NCBI GenBank assembly: GCA_023229045.1
Contig: JALOAB010000004.1
Span: forward strand, 1 to 36,717
DNA: 36,717 bases
Direction: 5' to 3'
Origin: Fidelibacterota bacterium
Lineage (GTDB): Bacteria; Fidelibacterota; UBA2242
In this document: piece by piece, positions 8,283 through 16,872 of the stretch
Layout: every line of letters begins with the position of its first letter
Position numbering within the stretch: position 1 is the stretch's first letter
Translations under genes and position numbers: made by a program
Notes under the pieces: model-generated
The model's database searches: none
Told to the model about the DNA's origin: nothing
The model's input: the letters and a program-made list of their open reading frames with translations, nothing else

Positions 8283-9020
8283 CTACTCATCGATACTGAC
8301 GATTTTGGGATAGATTTGTTTGCGGGCGCGCTCGAGGTCTTCCGGAAAATCAATTTCAATAACCGGTATTTTGGTGATATCTACCGAATACATCGTATGC
8401 TTATCGAGAATGCGATCGACCGCGGCTTCGAAGAACGACATCTGTAAACCTTCGTCAATCACAGCCTTCAATGCAGTCGCAAAATCAGTTGTCAGGGACG
8501 CGCCGAATTTTGCAATGCCGACGAATTCACCGAGACATTCCGTCGGATCGAGTTTTTTGCCGATGCGGACGATACGCTGATCCGCTTTTACAATCACTTT
8601 GACTTCTTCCTCGCCGCACGGTTTGACTTCAACGCCCAGCGCTGTTTCATGGGGCACTTCCAGTAGTTTTCCGATCAGGCTGTAGTGAAACAGCACATCG
8701 GCATTGAAATAGAAAAAATCCTGACCGGCGAAATATTCGCGCGCCAACCAGAGCGAATAAACCGTATTCGTTGTGGCGTAATTCGGATTTTCGATGTAGG
8801 AAATATTCATTGTTTTATACTGACTACCGATTTTTTCCATAATCTGTTCTTTGAGATAGCCGACGACGATCAATGTTTCATCAACGCCATATCGTTGCAA
8901 AGCATCCAGCTGGTTCTCCAGTAAGGATTTATCTCCGATTTTAATCAGGCATTTGGGGATCGAATCGGTCAGGGGCGCCAGGCGACGCGCGGCTCCGGCG
9001 GCCAGAATTACGGCTCTCAT
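8283..9020 (-). CDS. NTP transferase, LicC-like (probable phosphocholine/polyol-phosphate cytidylyltransferase)
   Basis: 245 residues with a Rossmann-like nucleotidyltransferase fold. The N-terminal signature ILAAGAARRLAPLTDSIPK (nucleotide and Mg binding) is followed by ENQLDAL, and FYFNADVLF near residue 103 supplies the metal-binding aspartate. The length and ATTNTVYSLWLA motif are typical of LicC-type choline-phosphate cytidylyltransferases and small sugar-1-phosphate nucleotidyltransferases. In this cluster it would logically make the CDP- or NDP-activated donor used by the neighbouring glycerophosphotransferase-like proteins; that link is inference. ATG start with AGGATG as ribosome-binding site. 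Confidence 0.75.
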   Translation of the reverse strand: MRAVILAAGAARRLAPLTDSIPKCLIKIGDKSLLENQLDALQRYGVDETLIVVGYLKEQIMEKIGSQYKTMNISYIENPNYATTNTVYSLWLAREYFAGQDFFYFNADVLFHYSLIGKLLEVPHETALGVEVKPCGEEEVKVIVKADQRIVRIGKKLDPTECLGEFVGIAKFGASLTTDFATALKAVIDEGLQMSFFEAAVDRILDKHTMYSVDITKIPVIEIDFPEDLERARKQIYPKIVSIDE

Positions 9021-9215
9021 ATCACATCCTTTCTAAAAACTTCATAATTTATAAAATCTGACGTTATTAACGACTTTTTTGTTAAATCTATCGGAATATG
9101 GCGCTCTTATCTAACGAATTGCGATTGCAATTGTTTTTTCATTGATAAAAATTCCGTATTCGATAAATTGAAATAGTTACTAATATGAAATCAGAATTAA
9201 TAGAAAACCACATTA

Positions 9216-10355
9216 ATGAATACTAAACCGACCATCGTTTTCCTTTATTTCAACGGAATCCATCACCTTTTTCATACGGCTATGACCGCCATGGAACTGG
9301 CCCGGCTGCAGAGTCGCTATCAAATTCTGTTGCTTTCCAGCACTCCGCAAAACACATCGCTTCTGGAAAGAATCCGGTCAATTTATCCCGAGGTCAACTG
9401 CCAGATTATTACCCTGCCGCCACCTTTCAGGTTCAAATATCTTAACTTTAAAAAAAAGAACTATCCTCGGCCAAAAACTATGATGAATAAGGCCGTGTGT
9501 CTCTTGAAAAATGCCAGGGCTATTATCAGCACCTCGCATGAGACCTCCAAACATTGTAAAAGATTGAATCTTAAAACTCCGGTTGTATTTTACCAGTATC
9601 ACGGTTGCGGCGATCGCAAGTACAGTTTCAGCCCAACGATTGGCTCATTCGATCATATCCTGGTTCCCGGCAATTATTACCGCGAACGTCTTCTGGCCGA
9701 AAAAATAACCGCGGCTGAAAACATCAGCGTTGTCGGTTATCCTAAATTCGATTACCTCGATAAAGTGAAATTCTCACGGGAAAATTTATTTCCGAACAAC
9801 CGCCCGATTGTACTCTACACGCCACATTGGGACCCCCGGCTGAATTCATTCAAAACCTGGGGCAAACAAGTATTCGATTATTTTGCAGAATCCAAGGTAT
9901 ATAACCTGATTTTTGCTCCGCATATTCAAATGAAACACTGGAAAGTCAAACACGGCTATGATCTCAATCTGGAAAAATACAAGGCTCCTAATATTTTTAT
10001 TGATTTGGGGAGCATCAGTTGTGTCGATATGTCTTATCTGAATATTGCGGATGTTTACCTCGGAGACGTCAGCAGTCAGGTCTATGAATTCGTAGCGTTA
10101 AGGCGCCGACCGGTTGTTTTTCTGAATGCTCACCACGTGAACTGGCGAGATAATCCGGATTATTATTTTTGGGAAATGGGACCGGTTGTGGAAAAGTTTG
10201 ATGAGTTCGAAGAAAAACTGCGTTCGGCACTTCAGGATAAATCTTTCTTCAAAATTCAGGAGCAAAGGATAGGGAAATACTTTGCGCTTTCCGATATTCC
10301 TTCGTCGCTAAAAGCCGCTCAGTTCATTTTGGCGCGGATTGAATCCAATGCGTGA
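9216..10355 (+). CDS. CDP-glycerol glycerophosphotransferase-like protein (copy 3)
   Basis: 379 residues, transcribed divergently from copies 1 and 2. Family marks: QYHGCGDRKYSF (the conserved H-G), HILVPGNYYRERL, VVGYPKFDYLD, IVLYTPHWDPR, and GDVSSQVYEFVALRRRPVV, which corresponds to the CDP-binding D-x-S-S...E motif. No signal peptide. The ATG at 9216 has no clear Shine-Dalgarno. The 3' end overlaps the GT4 gene by 8 bp, making a two-gene operon. It is probably another step in the same surface polymer, but the acceptor is unknown. Confidence 0.72.
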   Translation: MNTKPTIVFLYFNGIHHLFHTAMTAMELARLQSRYQILLLSSTPQNTSLLERIRSIYPEVNCQIITLPPPFRFKYLNFKKKNYPRPKTMMNKAVCLLKNARAIISTSHETSKHCKRLNLKTPVVFYQYHGCGDRKYSFSPTIGSFDHILVPGNYYRERLLAEKITAAENISVVGYPKFDYLDKVKFSRENLFPNNRPIVLYTPHWDPRLNSFKTWGKQVFDYFAESKVYNLIFAPHIQMKHWKVKHGYDLNLEKYKAPNIFIDLGSISCVDMSYLNIADVYLGDVSSQVYEFVALRRRPVVFLNAHHVNWRDNPDYYFWEMGPVVEKFDEFEEKLRSALQDKSFFKIQEQRIGKYFALSDIPSSLKAAQFILARIESNA

Positions 10356-11541
10356 CATCTGCCTGATAACCGAGGAACTCGCTCCCGTCAAATACGGCGG
10401 GATTGGCGAATGGTCACGGGCTATTGCGACCGAGTTAAGTCTCATACCCGGCAACCGGGTAACCGTTTTTCTTAAAAAACATCCTCAATTACGAACCTAC
10501 GTTAAAACGACAACACTATCTTATCCAATCGTTTCAATGACAGGCTGGAAATGGACTAAATACCGGAAATACTATATTTATTTTCATATTAAAAAATTCG
10601 TCCGGCAACACCCGGGAGCGATTATAATCGCCACTAAATGGTCTCTGGCCGAAAAATTATCGACTTTGAAAAGCAAATATAACTGCCACTTATTCACGAT
10701 TGCACACGGTAAAGAAGTTACCCGACTTTATCATTCCAGCGACAAACGTCGTCTAAAAATGGAACAAACCTATCAAGCTTCGGACGGAGTCATCGCCGTC
10801 AGCGAATTCACAAAAAATCATATTTTAGCGCTTTGCAAAAACCCACTACCCAACCTAACCGTTCTCAATAACGGCGCCGACATCCGCCAGTTAAAACCAC
10901 TTGAACCGCCGGCTGTGGCGAGATTGCGCCTACGTTACGCTATCAACGACAGTACTTTCGTTTTAATAACGTTGGCGCGTGTCATCCCGCGTAAAGGTCA
11001 CGACATCGTTATTGAAGCGATTTCACGGATTATCGAAAAACATCCGGACATACTATACCTGATTGTTGGCAACGGATCTGAAAAATGGATCGGTCACCTG
11101 AAGACTTTAACTGCTGATAAGAATCTTTCGAATCACGTCCGGTTCCTCGGCCCGGTGAATAACGACGAACGCACCGGCCTACTTAATCTTTCCGATTGTT
11201 TCATTATGGTGTGTCATGCCAAGCAGGATGTTGGCGACAGTGAAGGTTTTGGAATCAGCTTTTTGGAAGCCAATGCCTGCCAGATTCCGGTTATCGGCAG
11301 TGACACCGGCGGTGTTCCAGAGGCAATTGCGCACAATCAATCCGGTCTGCTAGTGCCTCCAGACGATATTAATGCTACTGCAGCCGTCATTGAAAAACTT
11401 TTATGTAATCCTCAATATCGGAAGAATCTCGGATTGTATGGCCGGTTGCGCGTTGAAAATGAGTTCGCCTGGCCAATCATTGCAAAACGCCTCTGGCAGA
11501 TCATCGTTAGCACTTCTGCTCTTCCCGAAACGTCTGAATAA
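10348..11541 (+). CDS. Glycosyltransferase family 4 protein
   Basis: 397 residues with a two-domain GT-B fold. The N-terminal acceptor domain has YGGIGEWSRAIATEL; the C-terminal nucleotide-sugar domain has VLNNGAD, LARVIPRKGHD and the E-x7-E motif within EGFGISFLEA, then GSDTGGVPEAIA. Cytoplasmic retaining glycosyltransferase. I place the start at the ATG 10348 (GCGGA 9 nt upstream) rather than the TTG at 10339, giving an 8-bp overlap with copy 3. Sugar donor and acceptor are unknown; context suggests a surface glycan with polyol-phosphate substituents. Confidence 0.85.
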   Translation: MRDICLITEELAPVKYGGIGEWSRAIATELSLIPGNRVTVFLKKHPQLRTYVKTTTLSYPIVSMTGWKWTKYRKYYIYFHIKKFVRQHPGAIIIATKWSLAEKLSTLKSKYNCHLFTIAHGKEVTRLYHSSDKRRLKMEQTYQASDGVIAVSEFTKNHILALCKNPLPNLTVLNNGADIRQLKPLEPPAVARLRLRYAINDSTFVLITLARVIPRKGHDIVIEAISRIIEKHPDILYLIVGNGSEKWIGHLKTLTADKNLSNHVRFLGPVNNDERTGLLNLSDCFIMVCHAKQDVGDSEGFGISFLEANACQIPVIGSDTGGVPEAIAHNQSGLLVPPDDINATAAVIEKLLCNPQYRKNLGLYGRLRVENEFAWPIIAKRLWQIIVSTSALPETSE

Positions 11542-11574
11542 GAGTATTTAATCCTCAATCGACTGAATTCTATT

Positions 11575-12621
11575 TCAATTTGTGCGAGTCTTAAGATAGA
11601 GGGCTACTAAGTCCCGATACGATTCTTCTTTTGGATCAATTTCGGCGGCCTTTTGCATGGCCTTAATCGCTTCGTCAATCTGTCCATCGGCGAAAAGCAG
11701 TTGCGCTAATGTGTCCCAGATATGGTCGGCGTCAGGTGATAGCTCAACCGCTCGTCGGGCGACCTCTATTCCCCGCGAATAACGATCCGCAATTTTGTTC
11801 TGAAAAATATACCAGGCATAAGAATTCATCAGCGAAGATGGGCGCTGAAGCCGCTTTACAGCGGATTCGTAAGTCGCCATGACCTGAGACTGATCCGGTT
11901 TTCTCTGATAATAACGGATTATCTCACTATATCCGGCTTCCAACCAGTCTTCATCCTTACAATTTTCAGTGAAATCCAGCATCGGACTTATCAAACCCGA
12001 AATTTTATAATCGGAAAAAGCCAGATGATAGGACATCTCCGTCTTCTTGCCTTGGTTATTTTCCGGATCGAGTTGCAGAATCAGCCCGGCATATTTTTTA
12101 ATATTTTGATAATCATTGCGACTGCTATATTTCCTCAGAACAGCATAATTATAGTCGAAGTTTTTGGGTTCATTTTCCAATATTTTAAGGTAATCGCCGA
12201 GCGTGTTACGCCCCTCGGCATAGTCTTTTAACAACTGGAAATGTTCATCTTTATTGCCGCTAAAGCCCACAATCCGGTCAATTTCCTCACCGTTCGAAGT
12301 CATAATGATAGTTGTCGGATAACCGGGATATTTAAATCTGTCACGCAGTTGTTTACCCTCTAAACTATCGCCGTTGACTTTGACGCTGACAAAACGTTCA
12401 TTGACATAAGCGCCAACTTCTTTATCCTTGTGAACCAACTGGTCCAACTGCCTGCAGGCGCCTCACCATTCGGTGCAGAAATAAGTCAGTAGCAGTTTTT
12501 GTTCCGTCTGCGCTTTCTCGCGAGCAGATTTAAAATCCATTTTTTCGAATTGAATTCCAACCTGTCGTCCGCAGAGACTTAGCATGAGCGTCAAACCAAA
12601 CACCAAACCAATTTTCTTCAT
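11575..12621 (-). CDS. Candidate selenoprotein: thioredoxin-like domain with W-U-G-A-C motif plus TPR repeats
   Basis: One continuous frame of 349 codons with a single in-frame TGA at 12463-12465 (codon 53) and a normal stop at 11575. The ATG at 12619-12621 has GGAG 5 nt upstream and starts a signal peptide (MKKIGLVFGLTLMLSLC). The thioredoxin-like part reads LLLTYFCTEW-TGA-GACRQLDQL; relatives of the Thioredoxin_7 type have W-C-x-x-C here, so TGA sits exactly at the first, nucleophilic cysteine and C56 is the resolving one. The fold continues normally (VSVKVNGD, cis-proline in GYPTTIIM), then TPR-like helices from about residue 230 (YSRGIEVARRAVELSP, WDTLAQLLFADG, AIKAMQKAAEIDP). A hairpin follows the TGA at SECIS-like spacing. 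I read it as selenocysteine insertion; a nonsense mutation is the alternative. Probable envelope thiol-disulfide oxidoreductase. Confidence 0.75.
12431..12446 (-). promoter_or_regulatory. Candidate bacterial SECIS hairpin
   Basis: On the mRNA strand TGGACC-AGTT-GGTTCA forms a 6-bp stem (one G-U pair) closed by the loop AGTT. The loop begins 23 nt after the TGA and has G as its second base, which agrees with the general rule for bacterial SECIS elements (apical loop roughly 16-37 nt downstream, a G among the first two loop bases). The stem is short, so the call is tentative. Confidence 0.5.
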
Positions 12622-12732
12622 CACAGCTCCATTCTTAATTCCAGGCGGTAGAAATTAATCAATAATCGCGAATACGTAAGCAATATCTCTTGCATCTGAA
12701 TCAATCAATTGTAATTATTACCTCTAAAACCA

Positions 12733-12775
12733 CCACCTGGGTAATGACTTATCGAATCAGTCAATGCCCAGGTGG
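12733..12775 (-). terminator. Long hairpin, probable terminator of the oligosaccharide operon
   Basis: Arms CCACCTGGG (12733-12741) and CCCAGGTGG (12767-12775) pair over 9 bp; an inner TGACT/AGTCA pairing closes a 9-nt loop. On the minus strand the hairpin is followed by TGGTTTT, a weak T-tract, 21 bp after the symporter stop. It separates the operon from the selenoprotein candidate. Confidence 0.6.
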
Positions 12776-12795
12776 AAAAATATAAGACAGAGTTT

Positions 12796-14199
12796 CTATT
12801 CGGCGCCTTTGTTCTGCCGTCTTGCCGCTAAATCTTCCTCGATTTTTGCCATCATCTTATTGTTGAGCGGGTAGAAAACCATTAGCAGGACCCCAATCGT
12901 ACCGGCAATGGAAGGATAGATACTCATTACCAGACGAATTCCCATTAGACTCCGCGCGGATTGGGCTACATTAGGTTCAAAACCGTAAATAGCTAAAATC
13001 CAGGCCAGGATCGCTCCGCCGAGGGCAATGCCCAGTTTCAAAGCGAATAAAGATACCGCCATAATCAGACCGGTAGCGCGGCGACCGGTTTTCCATTCGG
13101 AATAATCGGCGGTGTCAGTATAAATCGCCCATTGCAGAACCGAGAAAGGCCCGACCGCAAAAGACGCGATAATCTGGAATGTGAACATCCAAACGACATC
13201 CTGCGGTTTAAGAACAAAGAACAATAGGGTGAATATGGTTGAAATTCCTAAACAACCATAATAACTTCTGGCTTTCCCGAATCGCTTACTGAAAAAGCTG
13301 GTGACTAACGATCCGACAATTGTCATCGCAGTACCAACCAGCATAAAGACCGGAGTCAAAGCCTGGTAAGAGTAAGTACTGGTTTTACCAAAAAATGTCA
13401 ACTCCTGATCCTGCACAAAGTATTTGAAGTAATAAACTATACTTCCACCCTTTATTACATTAAACAACAATTGAAAAATCGTCGCCAAGCCGATCAAGAC
13501 CCAGGGTTTGTTTCTGACCAGATCAGCCAGATCATATTTAAAGGAATTCTTTTCTTGCTTAACTGGTTTGACACGTTCCCTGGTCGTTGCGAATGTCGTT
13601 ATCCAAAGCACTACTGACAATGCTGAAATTAGAGCCATTGTCCACTGCCAGCCGACATTTTCATTGCCCTTGCCGAAAACAGCGACAAGCTTCAAAACCG
13701 CGAACTGGACAATGAATTGCCCAATGAATGCGGCTACGAAGCGGAAAGTCGAAACGACCGTCCTCTCCTGTGAATTAGGTGAAATCACACCCATCAGGGC
13801 CGCGTACGGAACGTTGATAACCGTATAGACCATCATCATCAGATTGTATGTGACGAAAGCGTAAATCACTTTACCCTGAACGCTGAAATCCGGAGTGATG
13901 AACATTATAAAACCTAAAATGCCAAACGGCAAGGCGGTGTAAAGCAGATACGGTCGGAATTTCCCCATTTTCGTATTAGTACGGTCGGCTAATGCGCCCA
14001 TTAGCGGGTCATTTACCGCATCCCAAATCCGGCCGACTAGAAAAATCGTCGCCACCGATGAGGCGGGAATCCCAAACACATCCGTATAAAAATATAGCAG
14101 AAAGAAAATAAATGTCTGGAAAAATAGGTTCGAAGCCGTATCACCCAGACTAAAGCCGATTTTTTCTTTTAAATTAAGTACTCCGGTTTTTTCTGTCAT
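12796..14199 (-). CDS. GPH-family sugar:cation symporter (MelB-like)
   Basis: 467 residues with about twelve hydrophobic segments, an inner-membrane transporter of the glycoside-pentoside-hexuronide family in the major facilitator superfamily. Diagnostic segments are KIGFSLGDTASNLFF at the N-terminus, the cation-site-type motif RIWDAVNDPLMGALADRT and GKFRPYLL, and WAIYTDTADYSEWKTGRRATG in the second half. It would import disaccharides or short oligosaccharides with Na+ or H+. ATG start with AAGGTG as ribosome-binding site. It is the last gene of the operon that encodes a cytoplasmic GH10, GH3 and GH116, which fits uptake of intact glycosides followed by internal cleavage. The specific sugar cannot be deduced. 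Confidence 0.88.
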   Translation of the reverse strand: MTEKTGVLNLKEKIGFSLGDTASNLFFQTFIFFLLYFYTDVFGIPASSVATIFLVGRIWDAVNDPLMGALADRTNTKMGKFRPYLLYTALPFGILGFIMFITPDFSVQGKVIYAFVTYNLMMMVYTVINVPYAALMGVISPNSQERTVVSTFRFVAAFIGQFIVQFAVLKLVAVFGKGNENVGWQWTMALISALSVVLWITTFATTRERVKPVKQEKNSFKYDLADLVRNKPWVLIGLATIFQLLFNVIKGGSIVYYFKYFVQDQELTFFGKTSTYSYQALTPVFMLVGTAMTIVGSLVTSFFSKRFGKARSYYGCLGISTIFTLLFFVLKPQDVVWMFTFQIIASFAVGPFSVLQWAIYTDTADYSEWKTGRRATGLIMAVSLFALKLGIALGGAILAWILAIYGFEPNVAQSARSLMGIRLVMSIYPSIAGTIGVLLMVFYPLNNKMMAKIEEDLAARRQNKGAE

Positions 14200-14263
14200 G
14201 ATGCACCTTTCGCTATTATTAATTTTTTCAACGTTAGTGATTTTTCCAGTTTAATCAAAGCCC

Positions 14264-16816
14264 CTATTTCATCAACGCAGTCGCAAATTCCTGTAACGGT
14301 TTCGAATCAACCTGAGTGCTTTTGGTTTGTTTCTGCATCTCTCTAATGTACTGCAGAACAATCTGCGACAGAACGGCTCCTGGACGGGGATAGGCGGCGA
14401 CGATATAATGCGGTCCGGGCGCCGATTCGCCATTCTCCTGCTCCAGCTCGGCGCGCAGATTATCCGGTGAGATCAACGAATTGCCGTATTCGAAGATCAC
14501 CTTGTCCATAGCCTTGTAAACTTCTTTACTTTCTTCCGTCAGACCATAATAATCAAGCAATTGCGCAAACACATAATTTGAAGTAGTGTAAACGTCCTGG
14601 CCTTGTTCTGACTCGACTTTTCCACCGTCTTCGGTGCGACACATTGCCCAACCCATAAAAGTGCGATTATTGTCAAATATGGTCTTGAGAATCTGCTTAA
14701 CGCGTTCTTGTGGGATAAAAGGCTCTTCACCCATAGCAATCAAAGCCCAGATAGCGTCTAATTGATTCACCCAGACATCGGTGTTGGTCTCCCCTGTTTC
14801 AGGATCAAAGCAGGTGACATAATACTGGAGCCTTTTACCTTGACTGTTTTGCGTATTTCTCCATAATTGTTCGAACTTGGCGGCAACCTTATCAAAAATT
14901 TCCAGGTATTGTTTTTTAGCTGTTTCGTCCTTCATCATTTCAGCCATTCTGATCATCGCCCGGCAACCCGCCATAAAAATGGTTGCATCGTAAGCGTCCA
15001 CGCCAAATAATGTCAAATTGTCAAAGGTGTTTTTAACTTCGCCGGGATTACCTTCCGGAATTCCGTCTCCATCAAAATCGAGTTCTTCTAAATGGTCGAA
15101 ACCGAATTTAAGTGTTTCCCAGTTCTTCTTGAGAAAACCTAGATTGCCGGTAAATTTGACGTTTCGCAAAACGCGCGTCGCCAGTTTTGGAAATAAATCA
15201 ACCCAGTAGTTATTGTTATACCAGGCGTAATCGCTGACATTGCGCAGGGCGTGGCCTTTCGGCAGAGCGCCCAAATCATGCGCCACACTGCCTTTGACTT
15301 TAAAGGCGTCCCGGATCTGCGTCAGTGAAATATCTTCATATTCCTCCGGATACTTCTCGAAATGTTGACGAGCTTCGGTAAAGGAAGCATGCAGGTGGTA
15401 AAAGCGCAGAGTAGGATCCTCGGCTAATATTGAATTGATGAAACTCTGACAGAGTTCTTCCTCGATTTTGGGAAACAGCATCAACATTACCATAGAATAC
15501 CAGTCGACGTCGGACGGATTGATATAGGCATAGTCATAACATTCCAGAAATCGGGCGGTTTCGTTGCCGTTTTTATCCTCAATCCAGACACAGGCGTTTG
15601 ACAGCGGAAAACTAAATTCATTCAGTATCAAGCGGGTGACTCGCAAGGCGCCTTCCGGATCATCCTGATAAGCCGGATTTTTGCGAATTAATTCATAAAT
15701 CCGGTTCTGAATATTCAGGGCTCGCTCCAGCCACCCGGAGTAATTATCCAACGCAATTTGCACCATCTCAATGGCTCGGCTAGTTCTATCCTTGAAATGC
15801 TTAACATATTTGCGCTCGAATTCTTTACCATCGATAAAACGCTGTTGTGGAAAATCCAGTGCGACTGCAAATGGGATTTCAATCTTCTCTTGCGGACTCA
15901 GTGTAAAATGCAGACTGATCGCGGCACCATAATCCTGATACGGAATGATATTCCGCTTCTCGTAAAAACTGCCGTCATCATTAAGCAACAAATCCTGCTT
16001 CAGCCGGTTCAGACAAAAGTGAGGATGAGTATCGATATCGACGCCAGCCACTTCTGGCACGGCGATAACCATGCGATCCTGACATTCTTTACTGCCCATC
16101 ACCACGCCCTTAAGTCCGCTGGATTCAAAGGCATTATGGACCTGCCCTTTGATAGGCGCCGAGCAGATATAGACTGTATCCTGATCGGTTGGTTTTAGTT
16201 CCTTTTCCTGAAGATTGACCAGCGCTGGTCTGGGAATAACCAGGGTCACTTCCTGTAATTTGTCAGAAGTATTTTCAATTTCGAATTCCTCGACGCCGAC
16301 AGGTAAGAGAGCTTGATCGTTACCGGATAGCAAGGGTGATATAAAACGACGCACCAGAGTCACTTTTCCCAGGTTGAATTTCATTTCCGCCAGTGGCGTC
16401 GCAATCGAGACAGATACTATATCCTCGCTGACTGCTGGATGATAGTAGTTCTTTAATGCCGGCACGTCGTCCGGACCTTCGACAACCCGCGGATCTTTGG
16501 CAGTAAGCATGTAAAATTCATCACGTTGGTCTTCGCTATCCGGATCAGCCGCAATTTTAATGAACGGCGCCGAACCCAGTTGAATGGCATTCTGATTCAG
16601 CAGGATCAAGCGTCCGGCATTGTTCAATCGGTTATACAAACCTTGCGGCGATATTCCTACTGAACAGGTGGGCGCACCCATCAGGGCAATCGTCTGCGGA
16701 AATTGCAGAGTCTTTGACATTCCCTGATGGTGCACGGTCATTTTATTGTCGTCGTAAATCCGTGATATTTGCTTCCCAGATATGGTAAAGACATCACTTA
16801 TTTTGATTTTTTCCAT
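14264..16816 (-). CDS. GH116-family glycosidase (beta-glucosidase/GBA2-like)
   Basis: 850 residues from the ATG at 16814-16816, which has GGGA 8 nt upstream; an ATG at 16849 and a TTG at 16879 are possible longer starts. The N-terminal half is a beta-sandwich domain; the C-terminal half is an (alpha/alpha)6 barrel with the family segments FLECYDY (423-429), LMLFPKIEE, DFDGDGIPEGNPG (580-592) and NTFDNLTLFGVDAY (about 596-609). The acidic residues in the first and last of these are where the family's nucleophile and acid/base lie; D599 is the likely acid/base. No signal peptide, so cytoplasmic. Known GH116 members are retaining beta-glucosidases, beta-xylosidases or N-acetylglucosaminidases; beta-xyloside or beta-glucoside cleavage fits the operon. 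The 57-bp gap to the GH3 gene indicates co-transcription. Confidence 0.8.
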   Translation of the reverse strand: MEKIKISDVFTISGKQISRIYDDNKMTVHHQGMSKTLQFPQTIALMGAPTCSVGISPQGLYNRLNNAGRLILLNQNAIQLGSAPFIKIAADPDSEDQRDEFYMLTAKDPRVVEGPDDVPALKNYYHPAVSEDIVSVSIATPLAEMKFNLGKVTLVRRFISPLLSGNDQALLPVGVEEFEIENTSDKLQEVTLVIPRPALVNLQEKELKPTDQDTVYICSAPIKGQVHNAFESSGLKGVVMGSKECQDRMVIAVPEVAGVDIDTHPHFCLNRLKQDLLLNDDGSFYEKRNIIPYQDYGAAISLHFTLSPQEKIEIPFAVALDFPQQRFIDGKEFERKYVKHFKDRTSRAIEMVQIALDNYSGWLERALNIQNRIYELIRKNPAYQDDPEGALRVTRLILNEFSFPLSNACVWIEDKNGNETARFLECYDYAYINPSDVDWYSMVMLMLFPKIEEELCQSFINSILAEDPTLRFYHLHASFTEARQHFEKYPEEYEDISLTQIRDAFKVKGSVAHDLGALPKGHALRNVSDYAWYNNNYWVDLFPKLATRVLRNVKFTGNLGFLKKNWETLKFGFDHLEELDFDGDGIPEGNPGEVKNTFDNLTLFGVDAYDATIFMAGCRAMIRMAEMMKDETAKKQYLEIFDKVAAKFEQLWRNTQNSQGKRLQYYVTCFDPETGETNTDVWVNQLDAIWALIAMGEEPFIPQERVKQILKTIFDNNRTFMGWAMCRTEDGGKVESEQGQDVYTTSNYVFAQLLDYYGLTEESKEVYKAMDKVIFEYGNSLISPDNLRAELEQENGESAPGPHYIVAAYPRPGAVLSQIVLQYIREMQKQTKSTQVDSKPLQEFATALMK

Positions 16817-16872
16817 GCCAGATTTCCCGGTTTTTGTTCTTTGGATCATAGATACTTCGTAGCTACTACTAA

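Noticed and set aside
11575..12447. Shorter gene starting at TTG 12447 as the true protein
   Set aside because: No Shine-Dalgarno, and it would remove the signal peptide and the first thioredoxin strand and active site, while the upstream frame is clearly coding.
12463..12465. Reassigned UGA codon (to Trp or Gly) as explanation of the in-frame TGA
   Set aside because: Several genes in the window end in TGA with no extension, Trp is encoded by TGG everywhere seen, and prfB (which needs UGA as stop) is intact.
14200..14263. LacI-type operator before the symporter (TTCAACGTTAGTGA)
   Set aside because: Only three base pairs are symmetric around the centre, too weak to support.
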